Source: an uncultured Thermoanaerobaculum sp. (GTDB lineage Bacteria; Acidobacteriota; Thermoanaerobaculia; Thermoanaerobaculales; Thermoanaerobaculaceae). From it: a DNA stretch of 64,000 bases. The number at the start of each line of letters is the position of its first letter. Position 1 is the stretch's first letter. The stretch lies in contig CALHAH010000006.1 in assembly GCA_937934115.1 (NCBI GenBank), positions 1-64,000 on the forward strand, given 5' to 3'. Shown here one piece after another: positions 8,479-17,514 of this stretch. The position numbers and the translations under genes were made by a program. The notes under the pieces are model-generated. The model was not told the origin of the DNA. It ran no database searches and saw only the letters and a program-made list of their open reading frames with translations.

Positions 8479-9594
8479 TTGGAGAAAGCGTACGTAGCCT
8501 TGGCGGACGGGAGCATCTTTGAGGGATTCATGGCATCTGCCGGAGGCGCGAGCGGGGAGGTGGTTTTTAACACCTCCATGTTTGGCTACCAAGAGATGCT
8601 CACTGACCCCTCGTACCGAGGCCAAATCCTGGTGCTCACCACCCCGCACGTGGGGGTGGTGGGGACCAACCCCGAAGATTGGGAAAGTGGGAGGGTGTGG
8701 GCGGCCGCTCTGGTGGTGAGTGACTTGGTCACAGAACCCTCCTCCTGGCGTTCCCAGGCGAGCTTGCCGGCGTTTTTGGCGGAGGCGGGGGTGCCGGTGG
8801 GCTACGGCTTTGACACCCGGGCCGTGGTCCTTCACCTGCGTCAGCACGGAAGCCTCCCCGGTGTGTTGGTGGCAGGCGTAAGCCGCGAGCAAGCCCAAGC
8901 CTTGGCTCGGCAAGCAAAAGGCACCGACGGGCTGGATGTAACCGGAGATGTGAGCAGCGAGGAGGTGCAGCGTTTTTTTGCAGCCCCTTGGCGAAGACAG
9001 ACGCCCCCGAGCCGCGTGCGGGTGGGAGTTTTGGATTTTGGCGTGAAGTTGTCCATCCTTCGGGAACTGGTAGCCGCAGGAGCCGAGGTGGTGGTGGTTC
9101 CGGGAAAAGTTCCGTGGGAAGGGATCCCTGAAGAGCTGGACGGACTGGTGGTGTCCAACGGTCCCGGGGACCCAGCGGCAGTGGCCCATACGGTGCGTTT
9201 GCTTGAGAAAGGCCTTGGTCGCGTGCCCATTTTGGGAATTTGCCTAGGGCACCAGCTCCTGGGCTTAGCGCTGGGAGGCCGCACCTTTAAGCTCAAGTTT
9301 GGCCACCACGGGGCCAACCATCCCGTGCGGGATGAACGGACGCAGGCGGTTTGGATCACCTCCCAAAACCACAACTACGCGGTGGCAGCGGAAAGTTTGC
9401 CGCCGGATGTGCAGGTAAGCATGGTAAACCTCACCGACGGCTCGGTAGAAGGGCTATGGGCCCCCAAGCTTTGGGCTGAAGGTATTCAGTTTCACCCCGA
9501 AGCCGGACCAGGACCACATGATGCTTTGGGGGTCTTTGGCCAATTCGTGCAGAGGTGTCTTGCTTTTCGGGAGCAAAAGCGGTGCGAAGGGTAG
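8479..9594 (+). CDS. carA: Carbamoyl-phosphate synthase small subunit
   Basis: The glutaminase subunit of carbamoyl-phosphate synthetase supplies ammonia to CarB for pyrimidine and arginine synthesis. The class I amidotransferase triad is visible: Cys255 in ILGICLGHQ, with His339 and Glu341 in QFHPEAGPG. The N-terminal CPSase_sm domain shows [25 protein letters not shown] prefer the TTG at 8479, preceded by a GGGGG tract, over the ORF-track 8422, because family members begin shortly before ALADGS. The product is about 371 residues, a normal length. It overlaps carB by 13 nt. No attenuator is obvious in the 83 nt upstream. Confidence 0.95.
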   Translation: MEKAYVALADGSIFEGFMASAGGASGEVVFNTSMFGYQEMLTDPSYRGQILVLTTPHVGVVGTNPEDWESGRVWAAALVVSDLVTEPSSWRSQASLPAFLAEAGVPVGYGFDTRAVVLHLRQHGSLPGVLVAGVSREQAQALARQAKGTDGLDVTGDVSSEEVQRFFAAPWRRQTPPSRVRVGVLDFGVKLSILRELVAAGAEVVVVPGKVPWEGIPEELDGLVVSNGPGDPAAVAHTVRLLEKGLGRVPILGICLGHQLLGLALGGRTFKLKFGHHGANHPVRDERTQAVWITSQNHNYAVAAESLPPDVQVSMVNLTDGSVEGLWAPKLWAEGIQFHPEAGPGPHDALGVFGQFVQRCLAFREQKRCEG

Positions 9595-12500
9595 ACGTGC
9601 ACAGCGTGCTGGTGGTGGGGGCAGGGCCCATACGCATTGGCCAGGCATGCGAGTTTGACTATTCCGGTGTGCAAGGCGTCCACGCTCTTTGGGAAGAGGG
9701 CCTCCGAGTGGTGCTGGTAAACTCCAATCCAGCCACCATCATGACCGATCCCGAGAGGGCGGACGCCACATACATTGAGCCCATCACTCCGGAAGTGGTG
9801 GCTCACATCCTGGAAAAGGAACGTTGTGACGCCTTGCTTGCCACCTTGGGAGGGCAAACCGCCCTCAACGTGGCGGTAGAGCTGGCGAAACGCGGTGTGC
9901 TGGACAGCTTGGGCGTGCGTCTTTTGGGAGCGTCGGTGGCAGCCATTCAAACCGCCGAGGACCGAGAAAGGTTTCGGGAGGCCATGCGCCGGGCGGGTCT
10001 TCCGGTCTTGCCTTCAGTTACGGTCCATTCGCTGGCGGAAGGGGAGCGCGCCTTGGAGCTGGTGGGCCTTCCGGCGATTTTGCGTCCCTCCTTTACCCTT
10101 GGCGGGCAGGGAGCCGCTGTGGTCTACAACCGCGAGGAGTTTACAGGTGCCTTGCGCCACGCTCTTGATGCTTCGCCCGTGGGCGAAGTACTCATGGAAC
10201 GGTCGGTGGAGGGTTGGAAGGAGTACGAGCTGGAGGTCATGCGGGATTGGTCGGATACGGTGGTGGTGGTGTGCTCCATTGAAAACCTGGATGCCATGGG
10301 CGTGCACACCGGCGATTCCATTACCGTAGCCCCTGCCCTCACCCTCACCGACAAGGAGTACCAGTTCTTGCGGGATGCGGCGGCCACCTGCTTGCGCACG
10401 GTGGGGGTGGAAACCGGCGGGGCCAACGTACAGTTTGCCGTGAATCCGGAAAACGGGGAGTGGGTGGTCATTGAAATGAACCCCAGGGTTTCCCGTTCTT
10501 CGGCGTTGGCCTCAAAGGCCACCGGGTTCCCCATCGCCCGTATCGCCGCCAAGCTGGCGTTGGGTTATCGCCTTTCGGAACTCCAAAACGCCATTACCCG
10601 CTCCACACCGGCAGCTTTTGAGCCGGCCTTGGATTATGTGGTGGTGAAGGTTCCGCGCTTTGCCTTTGAAAAGTTCCCAACGGTTGCGGACACCCTGGGC
10701 ACCTCCATGAAATCCGTGGGCGAAGCTATGGCCATAGGGCGCTGCTTCGAGGAAGCGCTGCAAAAAGCGGTGCGGTCTTTGGAGCGAGGATGGGATGATT
10801 TGCTGGCCCCGCCTCCCATTGCCGCCTTGGACAGCGAAGCTCTGTTCCGTCGAATCAGTGTCCCCAATCCGGACCGCCTGTGGGCTGTGGCCGAAGCGCT
10901 GAGGCGCGGCATGAGCGTGGACGAAGTTGCCAGGGCCAGTAGTTGGGATCCGTTTTTTGTGCGGAAAATCGCGTCGTTAGTGGAAGCTGAAAAAACCATC
11001 TTGCCAAAGGCTTTAAGCGAGCCGGACGCGCTCAGGCACGCCAAACGGTTGGGCTTTACGGACGAGACCATTTCCCGGGCGGCAGACGCAACCCCCACCC
11101 AGGTTCTCCGACGGCGCAAAGCTCAGGGTTTGAGCCGGTGCTATCGCAAAGTGGACACCTGTGCCGCTGAGTTTGCCGCTTCCACGCCTTACTACTACGG
11201 GAGCTGCGAAAGCGTTAACGAGCGGGAAGAGGATTCGCGCCCGCGGGTAGTCATCTTGGGCTCAGGTCCCGTGCGTATCGGCCAAGGGATTGAGTTCGAC
11301 GCGTGCTGTGTCCACGCAGTAGCGGGCCTGCGCCAAGAAGGCTTTGCTGCGGTCATGGTGAACTGCAACCCGGAAACCGTGTCCACCGACTGGGACACCT
11401 CCGATCGCCTGTACTTTGAGCCCCTAAGCTTAGAAGACGTTTTGGAGGTCTTAGAACAGGAAAAACCCCACGGTGTGCTGGTACAGTTTGGGGGCCAGAC
11501 GCCGCTCAAGCTTGCCCGCCCACTTCTCGAACATGGGGTGAAGATCTTGGGCACCTCCCCCGAGGCCATCCACTGGGCAGAGGACCGCCAGCGTTTCTCG
11601 GCGGTGGTGAAAAAGCTTGGTTTGCGGCAGCCGGAAGGGGAAACGGTGACCACCTTGGCAGAAGCCCAGCGGGCAGCTGCTCAGCTGGGCTACCCAGTTT
11701 TGGTGCGCCCCTCGTATGTCCTCGGTGGACGGGGCATGCACGTGGTGTATTCAGCTTTGGAGCTCGCCAGCGTCTGGGAACGGGAGCTGCGCGCCAAGAC
11801 GGACCACCCGGTGCTGCTAGATCGCTTTCTCGAACAAGCCTTGGAATTGGATGTGGATTTGGTAGCGGATGGTGAAACGGTTGTTATTTGCGGGGTCCTA
11901 GAACACGTGGAAGAAGCAGGCATCCACTCCGGGGATTCCTCCTGCGTTATAGGCGCTTCCTCCGTATCGTTGGAGCTTTTGGCGGAAATCCGGCGGGTAG
12001 CCCGGCTTTTGGCCAGCGAGCTGCAGGTGGTGGGTTTTCTAAACCTTCAGCTGGCGGTAAAAGATGGTCGCGTGTGGATTTTGGAGGCCAACCCCCGAGC
12101 CTCCCGCACGGTACCTTTTGTTTCCAAGGCCACTGGGGTCCCTTGGGCGACGGTGGCAGCCAGGGTTTGCTGTGGTGCCAAACTCAAAGAGCTGGGCTTG
12201 GAGGATGGAAAGCCCTTGGGAGTGGCCGTCAAGATGCCGGTGTTCCCCTTTGACCGCTTTCCAGGAGCCGATCCCATCTTGGGGCCGGAAATGCGCTCCA
12301 CTGGCGAGGTCATGGGCTTGGGCAAGAGTTTCGGTGAGGCCTTTGCCAAGGCGGCCCTGGCTGCCGGCTTGCATTTGCCCAGGGAAGGGAACGTTTTTCT
12401 TTCGCTTTCGGGACCGGACAAACCCCGGGCAGCAGCCTTGGCGTCTCGCTTTCAAGAGCTGGGTTTTGGGTTGTTGGCCACCCGTGGTACCGCTGCGGTG

Positions 12501-12788
12501 CTCCGGCAGGCTGGCTTTTCGCCTCGGGAGGTGCGAAAAGTTTCCGAGGGCCGACCCCACGCGGTGGACCTAATGGTGAACGGGGAAATTCACCTGGTGG
12601 TGAATACCGCCACTGGTGGTACGGCTCATCAAGACGGGCGGTTTATTCGCCGCGGCGCTTTGGAGCACCGCATCCCTTACGTGGCCACGGTTTCCGGGGC
12701 TTTTGCGGCAGCTGAAGCCATTGCCTGCCGGGACATGCAACTTGAGCCGCTGCAACAGTTGGCTGTGCGGGACCGGCCCTTACGCTAA
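9582..12788 (+). CDS. carB: Carbamoyl-phosphate synthase large subunit
   Basis: The synthetase subunit has two homologous ATP-grasp halves. The first begins at [23 protein letters not shown] and the second at [23 protein letters not shown]. Each half has the ALNVAVEL or QTPLKLA region and the HTGDS or HSGDS motif, and an MGS-like allosteric domain closes the C-terminus. The GTG at 9582 gives [13 protein letters not shown], matching the family N-terminus, with GGGAG 8 nt upstream; the length of about 1068 residues is typical. It overlaps carA by 13 nt, indicating translational coupling. No other pyr or arg genes are nearby. Confidence 0.96.
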   Translation: MRRVDVHSVLVVGAGPIRIGQACEFDYSGVQGVHALWEEGLRVVLVNSNPATIMTDPERADATYIEPITPEVVAHILEKERCDALLATLGGQTALNVAVELAKRGVLDSLGVRLLGASVAAIQTAEDRERFREAMRRAGLPVLPSVTVHSLAEGERALELVGLPAILRPSFTLGGQGAAVVYNREEFTGALRHALDASPVGEVLMERSVEGWKEYELEVMRDWSDTVVVVCSIENLDAMGVHTGDSITVAPALTLTDKEYQFLRDAAATCLRTVGVETGGANVQFAVNPENGEWVVIEMNPRVSRSSALASKATGFPIARIAAKLALGYRLSELQNAITRSTPAAFEPALDYVVVKVPRFAFEKFPTVADTLGTSMKSVGEAMAIGRCFEEALQKAVRSLERGWDDLLAPPPIAALDSEALFRRISVPNPDRLWAVAEALRRGMSVDEVARASSWDPFFVRKIASLVEAEKTILPKALSEPDALRHAKRLGFTDETISRAADATPTQVLRRRKAQGLSRCYRKVDTCAAEFAASTPYYYGSCESVNEREEDSRPRVVILGSGPVRIGQGIEFDACCVHAVAGLRQEGFAAVMVNCNPETVSTDWDTSDRLYFEPLSLEDVLEVLEQEKPHGVLVQFGGQTPLKLARPLLEHGVKILGTSPEAIHWAEDRQRFSAVVKKLGLRQPEGETVTTLAEAQRAAAQLGYPVLVRPSYVLGGRGMHVVYSALELASVWERELRAKTDHPVLLDRFLEQALELDVDLVADGETVVICGVLEHVEEAGIHSGDSSCVIGASSVSLELLAEIRRVARLLASELQVVGFLNLQLAVKDGRVWILEANPRASRTVPFVSKATGVPWATVAARVCCGAKLKELGLEDGKPLGVAVKMPVFPFDRFPGADPILGPEMRSTGEVMGLGKSFGEAFAKAALAAGLHLPREGNVFLSLSGPDKPRAAALASRFQELGFGLLATRGTAAVLRQAGFSPREVRKVSEGRPHAVDLMVNGEIHLVVNTATGGTAHQDGRFIRRGALEHRIPYVATVSGAFAAAEAIACRDMQLEPLQQLAVRDRPLR

Positions 12789-13147
12789 GAGGGGTTTCAG
12801 CGGAAAGTACGCGTATTCCATCTTGCTAAATCCGCGGAGTGGATGTGGGGCCGCCGGTTATCTGCCGCGGGGGGCAGCCGCCACGCCCACCCGCCTTGAG
12901 GCCCCCCGCGCCCCCACCGCTCGGCCCAGCAAAGCCGGGCCTCGCTCGCGTGCTCTGGACACTATGCTCCACAACCCGCGCGGAGCGCGGGTCCCACATT
13001 TGTTCTTTCAAAACCCGCGCAGAGCGCGGATCCCACATCTCGGTACTTGTGGGGCCGCTTTGCGGCGGCTTTCTCCACTTCTGGGCGAGCCGGCTAAGGT
13101 TTGGCATAACGCCTCTTTCCCTTGCGCAACCACCCGTGCCAAAAAAT
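12789..13147. other. Palindrome-rich intergenic region
   Basis: About 360 nt after carB contain no credible gene. The region is very GC-rich and holds several self-complementary stretches. These include the tandem palindromic repeat annotated separately and two TGTGGGGCCGC segments near 12844 and 13048, the latter followed by TTTGCGGCGGC. ORFs called on both strands here are translations of the repeats. Confidence 0.6.
12973..13038. repeat. Tandem palindromic (REP-like) intergenic repeat
   Basis: A 27-nt unit AACCCGCGCGGAGCGCGGGTCCCACAT at 12973-12999 recurs at 13012-13038 with two changes, separated by 12 nt. The first copy contains a perfect 7-bp stem CCCGCGC/GCGCGGG around GGA. The second keeps 6 bp (CCCGCGC-AGA-GCGCGGA). 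This looks like a dispersed REP-type element, but only genome-wide copies would prove that. Confidence 0.6.
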
Positions 13148-13176
13148 TTGCCTCGCTGGTCTTCTTGGGCTACAAT
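13148..13176 (+). promoter_or_regulatory. Sigma-70-type promoter for the acidic protein gene
   Basis: TTGCCT at 13148-13153 and TACAAT at 13171-13176 are separated by exactly 17 nt. Each differs from the sigma-70 consensus at one or two positions. The predicted transcript start near 13183 leaves a leader of about 37 nt before the ATG at 13220. Confidence 0.6.
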
Positions 13177-13219
13177 CCGCCATCTCTAGCCGAAATAGGA
13201 GCTGGAGTGGGAGTGAAGG

Positions 13220-13780
13220 ATGACAGCAAAACTGGAACATGAATGGGAAATAGAGTTACCGGGTTCCTCTGCTCAAGAGATCTTGGCGGGCTTGGCCGCG
13301 CGCGACCGGGTCTTCGGCCAAAACGTGACCTTGGAGCCGGAGGACGATCCTGCTAACGCGGTAGAGGCTTGGTTGGGCTCCTCCGACGCTTTGGACGGAA
13401 AGGTATATCGCCTCGCGATCTACGCAGACCTGGAGGGACCTGAGGAGTACCTGGAAGCAGCTCGTGACGCCCTCATGGACTTGGTGGACGAACAGGTGGC
13501 CGAAGCCCAGAAGGATGCCGCGGACGCTAAGCTGTTGGACCGCAAGCCCAGCTCGGAGGTTTTCTTTGAGTTGGTCGCGGAGGAAGAGGAAACGCCGCAG
13601 CTTATCCTCCCCGAGTGGCTGGCACCGGAAGAAGCGGATCTCCCCTGGGGGTTTCGCCCGGTAACCAAGGATGGCAAGCCTTGGCCAGATGCAGAGGTGC
13701 TGAAGGCCCACGAGCGCATCGTCTTGGTACCTTTTAAGGGCGAATACATCCTTTACTCTTTGCCGCCCCTGGAAGACTAA
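13220..13780 (+). CDS. Acidic protein, unknown function
   Basis: This 186-residue protein is strongly acidic (runs such as EEEETPQ and LEPEDDP) and soluble, with no signal peptide, membrane segment or cysteine-based site. The N-terminal half (EHEWEIELPGSSAQEILAGLAARDRVFG) looks like alternating strand and helix. I do not recognise the family. The ATG is preceded by GAAGG, and a good sigma-70 promoter lies 44 nt upstream. It is monocistronic, between the carB repeat region and a hairpin. Confidence 0.55.
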   Translation: MTAKLEHEWEIELPGSSAQEILAGLAARDRVFGQNVTLEPEDDPANAVEAWLGSSDALDGKVYRLAIYADLEGPEEYLEAARDALMDLVDEQVAEAQKDAADAKLLDRKPSSEVFFELVAEEEETPQLILPEWLAPEEADLPWGFRPVTKDGKPWPDAEVLKAHERIVLVPFKGEYILYSLPPLED

Positions 13781-13808
13781 AGACGTCCGTCGTCAACGAA
13801 GTGCGAAA

Positions 13809-13826
13809 GCGGCCTTACAGGGCCGC
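13809..13826. terminator. GC-rich hairpin, weak terminator candidate
   Basis: GCGGCC and GGCCGC form a perfect 6-bp stem around TTACAG, 28 nt after the stop of the acidic protein gene. No U-tract follows on either strand, so intrinsic termination is uncertain. Confidence 0.35.
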
Positions 13827-13875
13827 TGGCTACTATGGCCGCGGGTGAGGTGTGTGCCTTTCGTTCATTTCCTGG

Positions 13876-13924
13876 GGGCCTTGCTGCCAACCCTACAAGG
13901 GTAGGGCCTTGCTGCAGGCAGCAA
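13876..13924. other. Structured intergenic block with 12-nt repeat
   Basis: GGGCCTTGCTGC occurs at 13876-13887 and again at 13904-13915. Between and after the copies are two perfect hairpins, CCCTAC-AAGG-GTAGGG (13891-13906) and TTGCTGC-AG-GCAGCAA (13909-13924). The block ends 21 nt before the 3' end of the minus-strand tRNA-Leu. It does not match the SRP RNA core motif, and I cannot name it. Confidence 0.4.
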
Positions 13925-13945
13925 CAACAGCTACGCGGGAAAAGC

Positions 13946-14031
13946 TGGTGCCGGAGGCGGGATTCGAACCCGCACGCCCTTACGGACGGGGGATTTTAAG
14001 TCCCCGGCGTCTGCCATTCCGCCACTCCGGC
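13946..14031 (-). tRNA. tRNA-Leu (UAA)
   Basis: On the minus strand the sequence folds as a type II tRNA of 86 nt including an encoded CCA. The acceptor stem is GCCGGAG/CTCCGGC. The anticodon stem-loop GGGGA-CTTAAAA-TCCCC reads UAA, which decodes UUA leucine. There is an extended variable arm, and the T-arm contains GGTTCGAATCC. The long variable arm agrees with leucine identity. It lies between two protein genes and is a possible integration target, although no attachment duplication is visible. Confidence 0.96.
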
Positions 14032-14107
14032 GCCCGGTGAAGTGTAATCCACGAGGAAAAACCAGTCCACGCCCACCGTTGTTTTTGCCAACGGTGAAAG
14101 GCCGGCT

Positions 14108-15232
14108 TTAGCCCCGCAAAATTGCTGCCATATCCCCCACCTGTCGCAGGGTCTCCGCCGCCGGTCCACTGACCACTTCCACGGTGCCCCCCGCCTCGAT
14201 GACCTTGTGGCTTAAGCGGTCAACAAAGGCTTTAACGTGGTGCAAGGTGTTGCCGCATTGCGGGCATTTTTCCTCCGCCATGGTAAACAGACCGCCACAT
14301 TCGGCGCACTCCTGACCTTCCACAGTCAAGCCACGGACGTACACCAGTTTCCACACCGGTTTGCTGTTCACCGCGTCCAAGGTCGCGGGAAGCCCAGCCA
14401 CCGCTCGTCCCCCCTTTCTCACTTCGCGAAGCAGATCCCGCACCAACTCCAGCTCTGCCACTCGCTCCAGCCGTTCCTGGACCTCAGCGGTGCGTTGCAG
14501 GATTTCCTCGTGAGAAGCACCAATAGGGAGGGGAAGGATTTCCACCAAACGACCCTGAAGGCGCTTGGGGAGGGAACGTGCCAGGGCATTGGCTACCTCG
14601 TTGTTGCCCCCCAAAACCAAACGGTCCACCTCCAGCTCATCCACTAACCTCGAAAGCTCCTTAGCCACGGTTTTTACGTGAGCGGAAACGCTTTCATCGT
14701 GGTGCCTCTCCATCCGCGATTGGGAGCGAAGTTTGTCCGAGGAAGGGGAGTCTGGGCGCGGCGGGATGAAGGAAATGAGGTCCCTGTGCTCTTCGATTTC
14801 GCCTAAGAACACTGTAAACAGCCTGGCCCTTTGCGAATCCACTAGCACCACGGCGTAGCGTTCGTATTCATCTAGCGCTTCCACCAAGGGACGAAGCACC
14901 GCCCCGCGGGTCCAAAAGACCGCCGGCGGCAAGGAAAGCTTGAGCACATTGCGGAAAGTAAAGCCCAAGCGTCGGTGGCGAAAGAGGACCAGGGTCTTCC
15001 CTGTGGGTTCTACCCTTTTGACGATGTCCTCCACTTCTTGTGCGGTGGCTGCCAACTCCTCGTCACCGGGGTGCTGGGCAACGAGCTGCCTGAGCATGTC
15101 CTTGAGTTGGGTTTCAAAGCCTCTCTTGCGGTTGGCAGGTTTAGATTGATCCACGTCCAGGTAAACAGTAAGGGTGTTGCCGGGGGCTTGAGAAAGCTTT
15201 TGCAGTTGTTCAATGTCACGGTGGCGAATCAT
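14108..15232 (-). CDS. Bacterial eRF1-like (baeRF-type) protein with zinc ribbon
   Basis: This 374-residue protein resembles bacterial homologues of archaeal/eukaryotic release factor eRF1. Visible parts are an N-terminal domain with GNTLTVYLDVDQ, a middle domain (YERYAVVLVDSQRARLFTVFLG), the SQSRMERHHDE segment where family members often carry a Q.R.QRH motif, and a domain-3-like region (VDRLVLGGNNEVANAL). At the C-terminus, CxxC pairs at about 309/312 and 323/326 form a zinc ribbon. No clear GGQ tripeptide is present. The ATG at 15232 follows GGGAGGA; the ORF-track start overlaps the methylase and is not supported. A role in ribosome rescue is inferred from family only. Confidence 0.75.
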   Translation of the reverse strand: MIRHRDIEQLQKLSQAPGNTLTVYLDVDQSKPANRKRGFETQLKDMLRQLVAQHPGDEELAATAQEVEDIVKRVEPTGKTLVLFRHRRLGFTFRNVLKLSLPPAVFWTRGAVLRPLVEALDEYERYAVVLVDSQRARLFTVFLGEIEEHRDLISFIPPRPDSPSSDKLRSQSRMERHHDESVSAHVKTVAKELSRLVDELEVDRLVLGGNNEVANALARSLPKRLQGRLVEILPLPIGASHEEILQRTAEVQERLERVAELELVRDLLREVRKGGRAVAGLPATLDAVNSKPVWKLVYVRGLTVEGQECAECGGLFTMAEEKCPQCGNTLHHVKAFVDRLSHKVIEAGGTVEVVSGPAAETLRQVGDMAAILRG

Positions 15233-15246
15233 GGCTTCCTCCCTCT

Positions 15247-16032
15247 TTACCCAGTATAGGGGTTCTGGCAAGCCCCGGTGATACAGGCCAGCAACAACCC
15301 GCAAGCCACGGCTACGTTCAGTGACTCCACGCCGTTGGCCAGCGGCATGGTCACTTTCGAGGTCACGCTGGCCGAAAGCTCGGGATCGAGCCCCTGCCCC
15401 TCGTTGCCCAGTACCAGCACCAAAGGTAGCTTCGGCTCCCATTGCCATACTGGTGTACCACCGGCAGCGGCGGCCGCCACCCAGGCGTAACGTCCGGCAG
15501 CCCAGCGTTGCAACCGCGAAAACGGGAAGTTGCGCAGGACCGGGAAAAAGAGACTTGCCCCGGCGGAAGCTCGCACCGCCTTGGGGGAAAAGGGGTTAGC
15601 ACAACCGGGGGAGCACACTACGCTGCCGGCTCCCAGGGCCGCTGCCACCCGCACCACAGCGCCGACGTTGGCCGGGTCCTGCACACGGTCCAGGAACACG
15701 ATGCAATCACCCCAGGGTGCACTCCTGCGCGGTACAGGAAAAACGGCAATGACTCCTTGGGAATGCTGGGTGGGTGCCAGACGGTTGAGCACGGAAGCGG
15801 CGAGCTGGTAGCAGGGCACCAGGGATGGCAAGCGCGCTAAATCGGAATCTTCCGCCCAGGCGAGGGCCACATCTTCACGAGCGTACACGGCTTCCGGGGT
15901 GAGACCCCGGCGCCATAAGTCGCGGAGCATCTTGATGCCGTCTACTACCGTGCGGTGCTCGTCCTTCCCTTGGGCAATGCTCCGCACCGCTGCCAAACGG
16001 GGGTTGTTTTTGCCAAGAGGGGTCCACACCAT
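15247..16032 (-). CDS. TrmH/SpoU-family RNA 2'-O-methyltransferase
   Basis: A SAM-dependent SPOUT methylase of about 261 residues, acting on tRNA or rRNA. All three family motifs are visible: motif 1 FLDRVQDPANVGAVVRVAAALG, motif 2 LVLGNEGQGL, and motif 3 MPLANGVESLNVAVACG. An N-terminal substrate-binding extension precedes them (NNPRLAAVRSIAQGKDEHRTVVDG). I chose the ATG at 16032 because the extra upstream codons in the ORF track lack family character. It ends 14 nt before the eRF1-like gene starts, so the two translation-related genes are probably an operon. The exact RNA target cannot be told from sequence. Confidence 0.9.
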   Translation of the reverse strand: MVWTPLGKNNPRLAAVRSIAQGKDEHRTVVDGIKMLRDLWRRGLTPEAVYAREDVALAWAEDSDLARLPSLVPCYQLAASVLNRLAPTQHSQGVIAVFPVPRRSAPWGDCIVFLDRVQDPANVGAVVRVAAALGAGSVVCSPGCANPFSPKAVRASAGASLFFPVLRNFPFSRLQRWAAGRYAWVAAAAAGGTPVWQWEPKLPLVLVLGNEGQGLDPELSASVTSKVTMPLANGVESLNVAVACGLLLACITGACQNPYTG

Positions 16033-16103
16033 AAAAGTAGTTTGCCAGGTTTGAGGGCAGGTACGGTTGCGCTGGGCGCCCGGGTGTGGGAGCATAGTAA
16101 CGC

Positions 16104-17465
16104 ATGGTGCAGGAACGCTCCCTTTGGTCGCCTCGGAACGTGGCCGAGGAACTGCCGCGCAAAGTAACTGGTTCGTTGGCAGTGCTGCCGCCGGCGGTGC
16201 TTTTGCAGGCGGCCCGGGCTGCCAAGCGGGACCTGCGGCTTTCCATGCGGGAGCTGGATTCGGGCCAGGTGGTGGTGCTGGTGTTTCGTCGAGGGGAGCC
16301 TACGATGGTGTTTTCCCCTGGGGACGGACGCTCGGTGGGGGAAATGCTGGTGGCGGCGGGACTTCTGGACCAAGCGCAGCTGGCCCGCCTGCTGGAGGAA
16401 CGGCGAGGGTCCGCCACGTCCTTAGAGCGCCTGCTCACGGAGCGCACCGCCCTCACCCATGGGGAAATTCAGCGCTTCCTTGATTACCAGGCAAGGCTGC
16501 GACTTTTGGATTGCTTGGCGTGGCAACAGGGGTTTTTCGAGCTGGCCGAGTACACTGGGGGTGGCGAAACCACGTACCGGCTGCAGCTGCCAAGCCTCGA
16601 CGCCTTGCAAAACCGCGCCAAAACTCGGGCGGAACGGTTACCGCGCCTTCTGGGCAGGCTTCCATGCCCACCAGCCCATGTGGTGGTGCGACGGAAACGA
16701 AGTGCGGAACCCCCAGCGATGGGGTTGGCCCGAGACGTCTTTGACGCTTTAAGCCAGCCCCTCTTGCTTCCCCAGCTCATAGCCCGCCTATTGGTGGATG
16801 ACGATTTGGTGCTTGAGGTGGTGCTTGACTTGGTTTCTGCCAAGGTGCTGGTGATTTACCCCCGTCTGGAGCTAGCCTCCGGCCCCGTTTCCCGGGCCGC
16901 TAGTGGGGACCTATGGGCCAGCCAAATGGTTTCAGAAATCCTCCTGCGCTTCCGCGGCAGGGATGGTGGAGGTTTGGTGCGCAGCCTGTGGGTGGTGGTA
17001 GTTTCGGCGCGGGGGGAAGAAGCCACCCGCCTGGTGGCCAAGATCGGGGGAGAACAAGAGGAACTGGTGTTTCACAACTCAGAGCTGCCAGTGGCGCTGT
17101 TGGCTCGCTCGGTGGCCGTGGGACCCAACGCCCGCCTGCACCTTTTGGCCTTGCAGCCGGACGTGCTCTCTCCGGCAGCATTGGCAGGCGTTTTGGGCCG
17201 TTGCGATGCGGTGATTCTGGTGCGGACCTCCAGCAATCCCGACGAGGAGCAAAAACTCACCAGGCTGCGACAAATCGCAGAAGGCGCGGGCTTTGGTTGG
17301 CGACCACTCATTGTCGGTTGGGATCAAGGAGCTTCCTTCCGCCCTTGGCAGGAGTACCCGGAAGCGGTGTTGGCTGTGCCTTCCCTCGGCGAAACTGACC
17401 CGCAGTGGTTGGCAAAGAGGCTTTTGGAAGCGCTGTTGGCAGCTGCCGTAGGTCGGAACCAGTAA
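16104..17465 (+). CDS. DUF4388-like signalling protein
   Basis: This 453-residue soluble protein has an N-terminal region resembling DUF4388 (PATAN-type) modules. The segment GSLAVLPPAVLLQAARAAKRDLRLSMRELDSGQ is followed by short strands (VVVLVFRRGEPTMVF) and paired helices (GEMLVAAGLLDQAQLARLLEER). The C-terminal third has alternating hydrophobic strands and helices (LWVVVVSARG, LHLLALQP, DAVILVRTSSNPDE) like a degenerate GTPase fold, but no P-loop is visible. DUF4388 proteins are common in acidobacteria and myxobacteria near signalling genes. The gene diverges from the methylase gene. A CATAGT box 5 nt before the ATG could give a leaderless transcript. Confidence 0.6.
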   Translation: MVQERSLWSPRNVAEELPRKVTGSLAVLPPAVLLQAARAAKRDLRLSMRELDSGQVVVLVFRRGEPTMVFSPGDGRSVGEMLVAAGLLDQAQLARLLEERRGSATSLERLLTERTALTHGEIQRFLDYQARLRLLDCLAWQQGFFELAEYTGGGETTYRLQLPSLDALQNRAKTRAERLPRLLGRLPCPPAHVVVRRKRSAEPPAMGLARDVFDALSQPLLLPQLIARLLVDDDLVLEVVLDLVSAKVLVIYPRLELASGPVSRAASGDLWASQMVSEILLRFRGRDGGGLVRSLWVVVVSARGEEATRLVAKIGGEQEELVFHNSELPVALLARSVAVGPNARLHLLALQPDVLSPAALAGVLGRCDAVILVRTSSNPDEEQKLTRLRQIAEGAGFGWRPLIVGWDQGASFRPWQEYPEAVLAVPSLGETDPQWLAKRLLEALLAAAVGRNQ

Positions 17466-17514
17466 CGAGACCTCGCTCTCCGGCTGCCCTTGGCCCGGTG
17501 CTACCATCCCGTAC

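Noticed and set aside
12826-13107. Minus-strand ORF with repeated WDPRSARV
   Set aside because: The protein repeat is just the translation of the palindromic DNA repeat; there is no ribosome site or conserved domain.
13861-13945. SRP (4.5S) RNA in the gap behind tRNA-Leu
   Set aside because: GCAGCAAGG stretches looked suggestive, but the conserved GGAAGGAAGCAGCC-type core and its apical loop are absent on both strands.
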